Below, one piece after another: positions 32,995 to 45,815 of a stretch of DNA of 64,000 nt. The notes under the pieces were generated by a model, which worked only from the letters and a program-made list of their open reading frames with translations, was not told the origin of the DNA and did no database searches. Source of the DNA: Aquatica leii. Lineage: Eukaryota; Arthropoda; Insecta; Coleoptera; Lampyridae. The stretch spans positions 105,481,529 to 105,545,528 of the forward strand of contig CM069432.1 in assembly GCA_035610365.1 (NCBI GenBank). Direction: 5' to 3'. The translations under genes were made by a program, and so were the position numbers. The stretch's first letter is position 1. Every line of letters starts with the position of its first letter.

Positions 32995-34300
32995 TCATCC
33001 TGCCATACCACACTCACAAATATTAAAATAACTTGTAAATTCTTCTTGTATCAATTGTGCAGTCATTACACTTCCGTTACTTCCTTGTTGTGCAAGTTTT
33101 TTTAATGAATGTCTCAACATGAAATTATATGAGATGTATAGGTGTAATTTTTCTAATTTTCTTTAGCTAGATAATTGTGAAAAACGACACATGCTAAAGT
33201 AATTATTTCAATTTTTTCTGCTAAAATACCAAATGTACTTTCAATAATTCGACGATCTCTAGAAATACTGTGGTTAAAAATTTTTTGTTTATGTGCCAAC
33301 CCTCGACTTGGAAAAGGTTTTATAATCCTCGTTGAAAATGGAAAAGCATTGTCCGTTACAATCACGTATAGAACTTCCAACAAGCATCCAGGCAGTGGTC
33401 TTATTTGTGGAAAGTTTAACCATCTTAAAGACAAGGCTTTAAACAAACTACTTTCTCTAAAAACTTCACCATCATTGGTCCTTCTATTTACTCCTACGTT
33501 GCAACAAATAATTTTGTATTTTTCATCTGCCATCGCCAAAAGAACAATAGAGTAATCACTCCTATAGTTGTAGTAGTAAGCTCCTGCTGAAATGAGTGCT
33601 CTAGATTTGATGTGCCGTTCATCTAAAGCACCGATGCAATTAGGAAACTGCCATAATGGTTCAAATTCTTTGGTTATAACCAATCCCTTTTTTCGATCCG
33701 GTGTCTGTAAAAGTATATCAAATTATCAACTTATGCACAAAGTTTGTATGTTATAAATTTTGTACCTATCTTATAGCTACTATTAGTTCTTACACTTAAA
33801 TGTTCTATTTTAAAGACGTTATATATGGCATGACACATTTCTGGTATTAACCTGGAAATGGTTGATTTGTGAATACGTGTGTTGTACATCAGGGATCTAT
33901 AAGTTTCTCCAGTTACTAGAAAGCGCAGTGTTGTTGTAAGCCCGAAATAATATAATTACTTTTTAAATTGCGGTCTAGTAGTGATAATAATAATAATCAT
34001 ACTTACTTGCTTCTAGCAGGTAAACATTCGCGCATATTGCTTTTCAAATGATGCTTCATTCATTCTTAAAAGCAATTTGAACAGTGAAGGATCTTGATGA
34101 AGCAACTATTTATTTAACACTGTCAAAACGATTTTTCCTTCCGCCCTTCTGCCAATCCATTTCTTCTCCCACATTCTCTTTTTAATCACATTTTTTACTA
34201 TTTCTTCTTTTTATGATTGGTACTAAGAAAACAACACTAACTACACCTGCTAATAGTAACAATTTTTCTTTTTCCGTTGTTATTAACATCAGCACAAAAC
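32995..34300 (-). pseudogene. PIF/Harbinger (HARBI1-like) DDE transposase
   Basis: The N-terminus (about 34300-34050) reads KEKLLLLAGVV, KKRMWEKKWIGRR and DPSLFKLLLRMNEASFE. Next comes LRFLVTGETYRSLMYNTRIHKSTISRLIP (about 33930-33840, shown in part), then an intron near 33706-33766. The core 33683-33153 has FPNCIGALDERH (first Asp), GAYYYNYRSDYSIVLLA, IVTDNAFPFSTRII (second Asp) and RRIIESTFGILAE (Glu), ending VVFHNYL. A shifted C-terminus finishes at 32995. The DDE triad is complete, but frameshifts near 34185 and 33140 and an in-frame stop near 34110 make it a pseudogene. In its family the enzyme excises and inserts the element at 3-bp targets. Confidence 0.88.
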
Positions 34301-34531
34301 CAACAATAACCTCAATAAAACAATTATTAGCTTTTAGGTTGTTTTTTGCGCATGCACTTGTGGTAAATTTAGTACTGAAATCGTGTATGGTGGCATACAC
34401 ACAAATTTCTTGTATAAAATATTTTATAAAATATTAGCACTAACTAATTTTTCAGTTTTAAATTTAATCCCGTGTCAAGCTTGTCAAACTTGTTTATCAA
34501 GCCAGATTCTAAACTCCATTTTTTTCACGCC

Positions 34532-34563
34532 CTGATGAAATCTGGTACAAAAGTGAACGAAAC
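34532..34563 (+). ncRNA. Hammerhead-like boxes CTGATGA...GAAAC
   Basis: CTGATGA (34532-34538) and GAAAC (34559-34563) lie 20 bases apart, the right spacing for a hammerhead core, followed by GTTTTGAATTTTTT. No good stem II forms between the boxes, so this is a decayed Penelope-type end at best or a chance match. Confidence 0.3.
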
Positions 34564-35389
34564 GTTTTGAATTTTTTAGTAATTAATATCAATTTTCGAC
34601 TCACCCACTACAATCATTTTTTTGATAGTGTAAAACAGTCATTACAAATCAATCTAAATTTCAAAACATGATACGTCAAAAAAATTAAAAGAAAACTGAC
34701 ATTATATTGTAACTCACAATTCAGCAACTTAAACCATGTACAAAAAAATGTACTTAAATTAGTTAAAATGTTACTAAATGACATGTAAGTACAGGTAATT
34801 TGAAAAATGCAAAATTATAGAAGTTATAGTTGTAATCATATTACGCAGCAGTCTAATATTTACTTAAAATGTTATTTATTTGTAGAGATAAGTAAACAAA
34901 TTTGTTAAAATAGTGACTTATGTATGTTGTGTTACTAAGGCTGGTTAATCTCACTTTTAAAAATGTATATTACTTTGTTTATTAATTACAGTAAAATACA
35001 TGGTTTTATTTATTTTCATTTTTGATAACGGGTTTATAACATTTATGCTTTTTTAATTATATGTACTTAAAAACCATTTTTGAGCAAATTTTTCAATTGG
35101 CAACTTGTATACATATTAATAAGTCTGTTTCACACATGCTTATAGAAACGCTTATGTATCATTTGGGTTTTATACAATACATAAGCACAACACTTCTTTA
35201 TGATTCTTGAGCAAGTTTGCTAGTTTTCGAATGTGTTGCGCATTTATTAAAAAATTAAACGTTACACATTTGGAATTGTAAATTAATGTAAAAATTTAAT
35301 GGCATAAGAGTTGAAGATTCTGGAGAATATAATTATTGATTTATTACACTTTTATTGTAGAATTATCAGCTATAATACCCCTAGAGCAT
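34564..35389. other. No recognisable gene
   Basis: AT-rich, with no domain or clear repeat. Confidence 0.6.
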
Positions 35390-35714
35390 TGATAATACCG
35401 AGATAATTTTGTCATACGGACTGTTGAAAGCCTTCGGCCTCGTGCTATTACCTTAAAGAAACACGGTTGAAACATTCTCTACGACAAAATTTTGAGTATT
35501 TATTAATTCTTGAGGTGTTGTAAGATATTTTTTTACTACTTTCCAAGTTTTTTAATCGATTAATACAAATTAATTGTGTTTTATGGTGTATTTTCTAAAA
35601 GAATTTTGTTAATTTTGTTGTTACAAATATCAACAAATCTTTGTATCGTTATTACGAATTGATTTACTTTCTGACATTTAATTTGACATTTGAATATATC
35701 ATGTCTGCTTTGCC

Positions 35715-35742
35715 CGATAACACCACGGGTGTGGTGTTATCG
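35715..35742. repeat. Perfect 12-bp hairpin
   Basis: CGATAACACCAC - GGGT - GTGGTGTTATCG. Low-GC surroundings make the stem stand out. It is probably part of a foldback element; it is not followed by a T run. Confidence 0.85.
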
Positions 35743-35820
35743 CTGTAATCCGTTGATGATTGGTTGAATTTTAAAGAATGCAATAAAATAAAACTTTTCT
35801 ATTGGTTAATTAATACAGTA

Positions 35821-35955
35821 TAGTATATTAAAACACAAGTTACAGAATGAACGCGCTTCAAGCACGAGACCGGGTTTCATACACAAGCCGCGCAGCGGTG
35901 AGTTTATGAAGCGGTCGAGTGATTGAAACGTATTCTATGACGTGTGTTTTATACT
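35821..35955. repeat. Foldback/MITE, about 130 bp
   Basis: Outer arms TATAGTATA...AAAACACA and TGTGTTTTATACTAT continue as an imperfect inverted repeat through AGAAT and TTCAA to a GC-rich centre (GCCGCGCAGCGG). Arms are about 50 bases. Confidence 0.7.
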
Positions 35956-36282
35956 ATTTTCTCTATTTTGATACAATAATTAATATTTTTCGTATAATTT
36001 TAATTTTAAAACAACATTGGGAAACTTTATTATTTTATTGAATTGGCAACACTTACACTTTGACATATTGAAATTTATGTGTTAACCTAAAATCATACGA
36101 AATTGTCTCTTTATACCTTTATAAGTAAATAAATTTGAATTAATAAAACGTGTTTATTTTATTTTGGCGTCAAAATTGGAATTTCAATTGTTCAATTCCA
36201 ATAATTTTGATTTCTTTTTCATGTAACGTCAACTTACGATGCAGAGATACCAACTTTGAAAAAACTAACATTACTAAAAGTC

Positions 36283-36311
36283 GTGTAAGAATTTGCTTAT
36301 TCTTACACGGA
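36283..36311. repeat. Small hairpin
   Basis: CGTGTAAGAAT and ATTCTTACACG around a six-base loop. Confidence 0.7.
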
Positions 36312-36389
36312 TTTTAGTGTAAGAATGGCTAATTCTCATGTCGAAATAGAGAAAAAAATTATCATATGTAATATCATAAGTGTTTGTAA

Positions 36390-36515
36390 AATTATCAATA
36401 ATGAGACACCTCATTGACGGAAACAAAAAATGTGTTGCCTAGTAATAATAATTACGTTTTGGCAACACATTTTGACTTCTGTCTAGGTGTCGAGTTTTAG
36501 ATAATTTTACAAAGA
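36390..36515. repeat. Foldback MITE, about 125 bp
   Basis: Left arm TTGTAAAATTATC...GACACCT...AATGTGTTGCC; right arm is the inverted version GGCAACACATT...AGGTGTC...GATAATTTTACAA. Arms of about 52 bases with scattered mismatches and a ~20-base loop. No coding capacity. Confidence 0.8.
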
Positions 36516-38319
36516 CGAATGAAATTCAAATGATTATTACTCGAAAAAAGCAAAAATATTATTTATTGTCATAATTATTATTAGTGATGTTACAAAATAA
36601 GTCGAGCCAAAACGTGACATGATTGACGTTTATGAATTTTTGAGTTTAGAGCGTTTTTATGGTTACTTATCAACAAGCATACTTATCGCTGTAATTATAT
36701 CGCTTCCGGTTGTGTTATTGCTTATTAATACTCGTTTAATTGAAAAACGTGATTGAAATGGTGTAATATGATCGGTTAATTTCAAATGAGGGTAATAATC
36801 AAATAAATTTAATTGTGTGTGGTAGAGCGCTTGCATTGTCCTGCTAAAAATAACCAAACTAAAATTTGTTGTCATCTAGCTACTTAAAAAATTAACTTAA
36901 ACTATTTAAATAACGTTTACGAAAGTTTATAGATTTTTGGATGGCCAAGTACGATCATTTTAATAGAATAAAGTATACATACAGACATGTATAAACGCCC
37001 GGGTTTGCGTTGACTAGGTAATTTAAAAAATCTAGATTTTTTTAAATATTTTGGTTTTCATAAAACTTAATGCAAACATAATCTTTTGAAGTGCACTAAC
37101 TAATTTCTCTTGTAATGAATTTACAAACATAGCTTTTTCACCACATTATAATAAAACATATAGTATACATACATACTGTATTGTTGTTGCGTTTGGTTAA
37201 AACTATTATTATTTTTGATTCATATTAACGTTTTCTATATTCAAATTGTAAAATGTTTGAAATTTAAAAAAATGCTATGTTTTTAGCGTGTCATAACAAG
37301 AAAAAGACAAAAATATTACCTATTTACTCATTTGAAATACTATATACAGCCAAAATAATTCAATCTGAACTTCTAGAACTTACATAATACTTAAAATTAA
37401 ATTTATACCTTGTTGTTGTCGCTTAAAATGAATTCAAATATAAATTTTTTAAATTAATAATTATAGTAATTTTTTTATTTATTGTTATTAAATTTTTTTA
37501 ATTGTTTATTTATTTCTGTAAGTGGTTTATCTGTCCAAAAAATAAAACAATTGTGCTAGATAAATACAGTTCGTATCTTGTAGATACTTGCTTTAAGCCG
37601 GCCGATTTTTTAAAATTGTCGACAGATGGCGGACCTAGTAAATTGTAGACATGCCGCTATTTCTTAAATACTGCTAAATTCGTTTTTATAAGACTACGTT
37701 TTATATGCAAATTAATAGAAAAAAATTATAGTGTAGGTCAAGGAATGTTTAAAATTTCCCGTATTGTTCTCTTTCTGGGTTTAATTTGGCATTAAACCTA
37801 ATCAACTTTTTAATTTGTTTAGTCTTTATTTTAAAATTTAAAAATTACCAGGCCAAAAACGCATTAAGCTAATGTTAAATCTAAAGTTTCACTTCACATT
37901 TCGTTCAAATAACTCCAGGAATGAGAAATGCAACAATTTCTAACCTAAATTTGGTTTAGTTAGTTTTTGCGATTTGATCTTGACAATTATACAGTATAGC
38001 TTTATGTGACTAGATGGCGATAGTGTTTTACTGAATAGTATAAAGTTTGTACAATTACTGTTCACTAGAGGGCAAGATTGCGTTTTTATGCGTTACAGTT
38101 TCCTACGTTTAATAATAAATATTGCTTAAAATATATTCATTCTTGTGGTATGTATTTTGTGACTTTGAATGTCAATGTCACATGATACTGTATAGTAGTA
38201 CAACTGTACTGATAAAAGAATCAATTTTTTTAATAATATGTGTGATGTGATAAAAATACATAATATTTTGAATAAACAACTTCTATTTTATGATTTATTT
38301 ATAGAATACTTCTTTAAAT
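36516..38319. other. AT-rich stretch without recognisable gene
   Basis: About 1.8 kb with one 70-codon open frame (36875-36663) of no known type. Confidence 0.6.
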
Positions 38320-38930
38320 ACATTATCAGTTGTTGATCAATTGATCATATACACTTATAAAATAACTGCTGTAACGAATTTTACCTGAAACATTTACTTT
38401 ACTGAAATGTTTCTTTTATGTATGCAGGTAATTGTTTAAAGAAAATCGTAAAATTCTGTCTAAGTAAGATATTGTTATAAAGCCTTTTAATCTCAGCTCT
38501 TTTTTAAAACTACTACTGATTTTGTAATAGAAAAATATTCGCATTTAAGTTTTAAGTTACAAATTTTTTTAGTTGTATTACAGAAGTTTAGCAACGTATG
38601 CATTATCTTCCAACAGAATTAAAAAATATAAATACTGTAATGTTTTTTTTAAATTAAATTTCGTTGTAATTGTAAATTTAATGCTTGTTCATTGATATAT
38701 TATGTACTGCGAATATCTTATAGTAATTTCTTCTTGAAAATAATTGTTTTAAATTATCTTGTAAGAATGTATAAAATACGATAACAGAGAATGATCGATT
38801 TTTGCGCTATACTCGATTACTGTGATTTCTGATCATTCACAATAGAATGATCGCGATTGCTGTCATCGATCATGGAAAATAATCGCTACCATAGATCACT
38901 TAATATAATCGTACTTGTATTTGCTTGTTT
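38320..38930. repeat. Dispersed GATC-rich repeat, copy 2
   Basis: Collinear with 11460-12600: AATTTTACCT, TATGCAGGTA, AAAATCGTAAAATT, ACGTATGCAT and a tail of GATC motifs (AATGATCGCGATTG, ATCGATCATGG). This copy is shorter. Confidence 0.5.
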
Positions 38931-39789
38931 ATAACTACATGTGTATTATTTAATCTGGTTTCAATGTGCTTTGTCGAATATAGAATGAGACATTTCATAT
39001 GAAATTGTCTAATTGCAAAGCCAGTTAATTTTAGATTTTTATCAAGCTTTGAGGAAATCTTCCAAAGAAGAAATTCACACCTAATTAATTTTTATAACCT
39101 TCCGTTACACTTAATTTTTTACAAAAATATTGCACAACAAAATTTTTATGCTAAAAACTTGATAATTTATCAATTAAATTAAACAGGTTATTTATAGCAA
39201 CTGATCCATGTTCTTGAGTATCTTTTTTCTGTTATTTTTTTTTAAATTTTTTCTATTATGTAAAAAGGATCGATCTTTTACCACTTCTAATTCAAGCTCT
39301 TACGATTTCAAGGACAAATTTGTTTGTAAGTGTTTTACTTGTTCTTATCAATACTACGGTTACAACACGTGTTATATTACTAGCGATTTACTCAAATTTA
39401 CAAAGAATCTATTCATTTTGTATAACATAAAATAAACCCAAGAAAAATTTATTATCGTGTTTTATAGTTTTGATAATCAGCATATATCATATTACTAGAT
39501 TGATTGTATTAGTAAAGTGTTAATAACCTGAGGTGATGCCATCTACCGAATACTAGCACAAAGGTGTGTAATAAAAGTAGCAAACAGTTATCTGCTTGTT
39601 TATAGCCATCTAGTGTTTTAATTTTAGTTAGCGTATTAAAAATTATATTAAAGCGATAGCAGCACCAGTGTATATTTATAACAGAAACACAGTATATAAA
39701 CGGCCCTCTTAATACCAAATAAACTGCATGTTTCAAACTCATCATAAAACATCATGGTATATATTTGCTCTTGTCGTTTTCTACAAATT
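38931..39789. other. No recognisable gene
   Basis: AT-rich; open frames below 80 codons without motifs. Confidence 0.6.
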
Positions 39790-39935
39790 TGCATTAATAG
39801 TAGTTTACGTAACAAGAGTCGAAAGTAAGAAATAGCATAACGAACGTTAATGCGACGCGAGGCCGCACGGCCGAGCGTTGCATGTGAGTGAGTTATGCTA
39901 TGATTCTTTCGACGAGAGTAATGTACATTATTTTT
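39790..39935. repeat. Foldback with GC-rich centre
   Basis: Arms AACAAGAGTCGAAAG...AGCATAAC and GTTATGCT...CTTTCGACGAGAGTAA are inverted. The centre GCGAGGCCGCACGGCCGAGCG is far more GC-rich than its surroundings. It resembles the centre of the 35821-35955 foldback in style, not in sequence. Confidence 0.65.
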
Positions 39936-40314
39936 TGTGTTGCCTCTTATAAATTTACATTCTTTTTTAAAAAAATTAAAAAAAACCAACAGAAATATAA
40001 TGTTGGTACTACATTTATTACTAAATCTGTCAGATTTGACATTAACTTTAACATCGTTTTTCTTCAACTTTAACTGAATTTCAAGCTTTTTAAAATGATT
40101 TTTCCACCTGTCGCATACTCATTCTAATATATTAATTGACTTTGAACGCTTTCTTTTATGTGGGTTCCTTGTTTTCATTTTGCCACCCTAGAGCTTTTTC
40201 GTTCATTACGTAACTACACTAACGAACGAATATTGACGTTTGCAATGTTGGCAGCACAAAAAAAAACTTTCTGCTTTAATTTCAAATATAATCAAGAACT
40301 ATACAAAAAAAATA

Positions 40315-40913
40315 CAGTCGGACCTCCATTCAATGAACTCCTATTTAATGATTTTTTCTATTTAGTGATGTTTTTTTTAGGATATTGACCTTCGGGTTAA
40401 AATGCGTGTAAAAAGAGTTCTAAAATATGATGTTCAAATTCTATATTATGATCTTTTTCAAAGAAAATGTTACCCAACTACTTAAAGTTTTCTTGGAATC
40501 ACGTACAATTTACTTTACATTTACAATACCGCATTGTTAAACGGATAAGCGGATTGATTATAAGACTTCTTAATTTACAATACAGAAAGGCTATTAGTAA
40601 TGGTACTAAAAATTCTGTACATTTGTAAATGACATAAATGCATTAATTGTTTAGAGGATTATAGGATTTCCTTGGAGTTTTGAAATGCATTATGTTATTG
40701 AACACGTTTCATTTGCATTTTTTTCGTTTCAAGTTGTTTCAGTGTTAAGTTGTTTAAATATGACAAAACGAAAGTGTTTATAATTAATACGTATTTCTTA
40801 TGTACGTTTGAATTTGTGTTTAATTTTTTAAATATAAATTCTATACAATGAAGTTTCTATATAATGATGTTTTTGAAGGGAATTTGGAACATCACTATAT
40901 AGGAGTTCGACTG
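40315..40913. mobile_element. pogo/Tigger-type MITE with TA target duplication
   Basis: Left end CAGTCGGACCTCC..., right end GGAGTTCGACTG, flanked by TA on both sides (40313-40314, 40914-40915). The inner repeat continues, with ACTCCTAT..AATGATGT blocks mirrored at both ends. CAGTCGAACTCC ends with TA duplications are typical of pogo/Tigger-like elements. The 599-bp interior has no transposase. Confidence 0.85.
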
Positions 40914-41159
40914 TAGTTAATAACTCACAATTGCTTACTATTATTACTTGAACGGCTCTCTGTTTAATAAAGGTTGTTCACTTATTGTAAAAGCCGGTTT
41001 AAAGTATAGCTGTGTAATTAATTTACATTTTTCTAGCTGTAAAAATATGTAAATGTCTAATTTCATTTTAGCCTAGTTTAATGCTCTTAACAATTCATAA
41101 TAGTTTCAAAGTTATTGTTTAAAGCAAAAAGCATATACCAATTATTTGAATGTTCCCAA

Positions 41160-41520
41160 GTAGCAAAGAACATTGACTATTAGTTGACTACACATTGAGC
41201 CAATGTTGAAATCTTGGCAGAACTACATTGCATTGACCCATTGTGAAGTCAATGTAAATTTTCCTATTATAATTTACTATGTTGACTGTTTATTAGTAAT
41301 AAATAGAAGACCAATATAGCACTTTGATATTTTTCTACAATTAAAATAATAAAGATACAATAATGTAAATATTGTGTCAGTAATGATTCTATATCTATGC
41401 ATTTATTTATTATTATAAGCAATGTTGTATTTAAATATAATCACTATATCGTAAAATGGTTAGACAAATGTTGAGCAAGTTTTATTCAGTATTGGCCCAA
41501 TCTTTTGTTACTACTTGGAT
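41160..41520. mobile_element. Candidate MITE with CCAAGTAG ends
   Basis: CCCAAGTAGCAAAG at the left and CTACTTGG at the right, with inner inverted blocks (GGCTCAATGT-type, GGGCCAAT). The inner repeat is poor, and no duplication could be fixed. Confidence 0.4.
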
Positions 41521-44500
41521 GCTTGTTGTTTTCTAATAAAATTTCTGCAATAATGGCAGTAAGATCAACATGTTGCAGTGTGTTTCACTTGTTTTTATGT
41601 TTGTTTACTAATTTTCTTTACTATATCTGTTTTCTAATAAAACTCTCTTACGTATTGTTTTAACAATATAAAGTTTTTTTTTGTTTTAAACTTATTGATT
41701 TTATAATTTATTTAGCTAACTGTAACTAAAAATTACTATTTAATTTAAAATAACTGAAATTAAATAAATTAAATTACGTATACAGTAAAAGATAATTTAC
41801 ACGATACTACACCAAACATAATTATTAACACCACAATTGTTTTGATAGTAGTATGTCACTATATACGTTTATAAGTGTTTTTCGTAAAATAAAGTTTTGG
41901 TTCACTTAGTACATATTTATGTAATAAAAAAGAACGTTTCACATCAACACTGTCTCCAGAATTGTTTATGTTATTATTTACTTATTTATGCATAAAATAA
42001 GATAATACATATACAGTAAAAAATATCACGGTGTAACCTTGAACACCTAGATATGGTGCGAAAATGGTGTAATTTTTGTATTATTTTTAACACCAGTGTA
42101 GAAACGAAAAATAATTTTGAGTGGGAAATAACACAATTTGTATTAAGATTAGATAAATGTACACCGCATCAAAAATGTTTGTTTCACGGTAGTGCATATT
42201 TCTACGCGGATGATTTAACACCATTATTTATTACATGCTTGTAAATAGTATGTACAAAGAGCATTTGTAATGTATGCGAACTCCAATATTCATCAATGGT
42301 TTCAGACCGCGTTTGAAACAGCACGTACAGCAATTTTTCTAAAACGTTAAATACTAGTTTCTGAAATGTTAGTGATAATCGAATACAACTTTTCATTAAA
42401 ATGGATGTCAACCGATCTCGTTGATGCAACCTACGAAAATTTTATATTGCAAGGTAAGTGTTATTAAAATCCTTTGCATTGTACTTAATTGAGTTATTTA
42501 TGTTTACACTACTTTTGCACTACTTGAAAGTTAAAAAATTGTTTCAAGGACACACGCCTTACATTACGAATGAAGCATACTTTTGACTCGGTCCAACATG
42601 CATACAATTCAATATTTAGCCTTCTACCAGTGCGAAAAAAATTTTGAGAGAACATCTATTTTCTGTATCAGAAATATGCAACGCAAAGATTGATATGAAT
42701 ATCACCTCAAATTTGTTTATGTCTAGCTTATCGCTTTTAAATAGTTTAATAAAAATGTAACTACAAAATAAATAATACTATTAGCAGCTAATAGTTTAAA
42801 ATTGTTTTAGCTATACAAAATTTTTTTGTGGATGATCCGAATCTTGATGACCTATTCATTTGTGATACCTCTGAATGCAAAATAGAAAAGAATGACTAAT
42901 GATTTTTTAAAAGAGCTTGAAAAAAGCTTTATTTTTCAAATTACAAATACTGATATACAGTATACTGTGCATAGTCTATCGAATCTGAATCTAACTCCAG
43001 CAGCACATTAACATGGAAAAGCAATATAAGTGCAGATGTCGATGCACGTGATATTCTCGTCAATGTGGGCGAATTGCAACCGTCAAATGTGCTGAACAGA
43101 GTAATTCACAAAGATGTATTTCTCGTACCACATGTTATTGATAAAGAGATAATTTAATCATAATTTTACATAACGAATTCTTTTCGGCTTACTATAAAGC
43201 TAGACTACAGCTAATATTTTTATAAATGTATCAACTTTTTAGGACTTATTTTAGCTAATTTAATAATTCACTTTAATTTTGGTAACAAAAATGTCACAAT
43301 TTCTAGATTGTGTGTAAAACCACAAATAAATACTTTTTGAAAGTAATGAATAAAGCAATATGCTTACTTGTCAGATCATATTTGATAGAAACATGCAAAA
43401 GTTGCAGATTTTTTAAAGTTAGAAATATTTTCATTTGACAATTATTTATACTTATTGTAGGTTTTAAAAAAAATATTAACACAAATGGGGGCAAATACTA
43501 TTATTGAAGAATATCAGGCAAAAAAGCTATTAACAAAGGAAAAAGATTACTTGTAAATATTGTCGTTTTAGATATGGTAGAAAAATACGGCTAAAACGCT
43601 TTAAAATACATAAAAATTGCTTACGCAAAAGCAATTATAGAATTATATCCAAACTTGAGAAACCCATGCAGCAAATACAGACATTTGAATCACGCACGTA
43701 CCTCTTTAGGCTCTGTTTTGCATATCGTATAGATTATAAATGTTTATTCAATTAACAACTACTACAACTATTGCTGTACTAATTTATACTTATGTTCAAC
43801 TTAAACTAAAAACATTAAAAACTTTTGTTTTTAGGAAGCATATTATAATCTCGACGATAGGTGTAGATATATTGATTGGCGCTTAAAAACCATTTGTAAA
43901 AACAACAAAAAAATCGTAATGTTGGTTATATTATTAACATTTTAATGGGACGATACTGAATATGAACTACGTAACATATGAGTTAAGAAAAACTGTTTGG
44001 CAGAGCAATCATTTACTTTTAATAGTGTGACTTTTAAACTTTGAAATCAAATAAGTAACATTAAACATTAGATTGCTACGTATTATTTTCAACTAAACTT
44101 TTTTTACATTATTTATTATTATTATTATTGTTTTGTTTGTCTTTAAAAATAAAAATATTATAAATAAAAAATGTTTTAAAATTATAGTAAATCCTGGGAA
44201 CAAGTACCTTTTAATCATTAACAGAAAACTCAATGATTTTGATTTGAAATGAAATAAATATCAAAATAAGATTTGCATTTGACCTTGAATACAAATATTT
44301 TATCCATGATATAATAATGCAGTGTTTATTTTGTTATGTAGTATTATAATAAAAAATTTAAGAGTCGCAGTAAATAGTATCAAATCTACATAGTAGTCAT
44401 ATTACAATTTGCGTTTTTATAAATATATTTTTGAAATAAATATACTGTTCTAACCTACATGCATGAATTAGTTTTAATTTTATAAAACGTATTAGACGTG

Positions 44501-45815
44501 ACGGCTAGAAGTCATAAATGGAAATAGCAAAATTGATTTAAAAAATAAGAATACTACAGTATGTTAGTCCTACTTTAGAACTAGCACTTTGATAGACACG
44601 CTATATGTTAATTTTACATTTTATATCACGGCACCTAATTATTTTATCTTTATATAAACTTGTTATGTATACACTAATTTGCACAAACTGAAATAACGTT
44701 TTATAGTTACAATATAAACCTTACAGTAATTATCTACATCTGTAATTAATTTACAAGAAAAATACTTTTAAAAAATCACTTAATTTACATTTATAAGATA
44801 AATAAAATAAATGGTAAAAAATATCTAAACTACAATCTAAATTGCATTTTGTAACAAAAAGCAAAGAACCAGTTCTATTATAAAAAAATTGTTTAAAAAA
44901 TCTTAGATCAATTATACGTTTTTGTTAAAAAAAAGTTTTTAATTAATTAATTTATCTAAAAAATATTACTATGTCTACAAAATACGTTAAAAGTGAAACA
45001 GTTTTAATAAAGTACAATTTTAGTACAAATAATCTCAAGTATGTACTGGATGTTATATCTTATAAATACAAAACTTAAGAGTTGTAGCTTTAATAGTCAA
45101 TACTTTCTTGTTATATCCTTATTATATAAAGAAATAATATGTATGTCAATAAAAACAGTAATAAATTTTGTATGGCTACGACATTTATTAACCAATAAGA
45201 ATTTTCTGGGTAACAACTAGTAATATTACAAATCCTGGCAAAATCCTTTACTGTGTGTTTGCTTTATTTATATATGTATTTGTCATTTTAAGGAACTCAT
45301 ATTGGCGTTTTCTGTTATATTTATTTGTTTACATTACAACACTAAATTTGTTTGTCGGAAATGTTTAAAGCAAACCAAATAAAAATCTGGCAATGTTTCA
45401 AGTTTCATCAAGACTTATTTCAATATTATTCAATATTGATTTAGTATTTTAGGTAAAATGTATATGAAATAGAAACGTTAAATCAATTCATAGATTGTGT
45501 TGCAAACGGTTTAAATAAAAGCAACAAAAATATTAATTACATAAATAATCTTATTTAGATTACAAATATTTTCACAACAATAAAAATAAAAATGACAGAC
45601 AACAAAATTTAAAGCTGGTATAATTTAAGAAATTTTAACAAAACTTTTGTTATATATAGAACTTAATTATGTTATTATATTAAATTTTTATCTGTGTCAA
45701 TAAATAAAATTGTAATATAGTACTACATACTACACATTAAAATAGAACTAAATAAAATATTCAGTTAAAAAAAATAACTAAGATTTTTTAATTAATACTA
45801 ATAAAATAAAAACTG
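41521..45815. other. AT-rich stretch without recognisable gene
   Basis: About 4.3 kb, the longest uninformative stretch. Open frames are at most 75 codons and have no known motif. No RNA gene or clear repeat was seen. Confidence 0.6.

Larger units (their letters stand above)
31991..34300. mobile_element. PIF/Harbinger transposon with convergent MADF and transposase genes
   Basis: The plus strand carries a MADF-domain gene remnant (31991-32300 and perhaps to 32870), and the minus strand a DDE_4 transposase (about 34300-32995). Autonomous PIF/Harbinger elements carry a DNA-binding partner gene of Myb/SANT or MADF type, so the pair is one element. I did not find the inverted repeats or the 3-bp TSD, so the outer limits are unknown. 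Confidence 0.72.

Noticed and set aside
34182..34400. 72-codon minus-strand frame as a separate membrane protein
   Set aside because: It is best read as the N-terminal end of the Harbinger transposase region, whose relatives start with a similar hydrophobic run before KRR.
39208..39435. 75-codon plus-strand frame with a hydrophobic start and several cysteines
   Set aside because: Looked like a small secreted protein, but composition follows the AT-rich background and no conserved spacing is visible.
39648..40067. 139-codon minus-strand frame
   Set aside because: Low-complexity, no domain, and it runs across a foldback element; probably chance.
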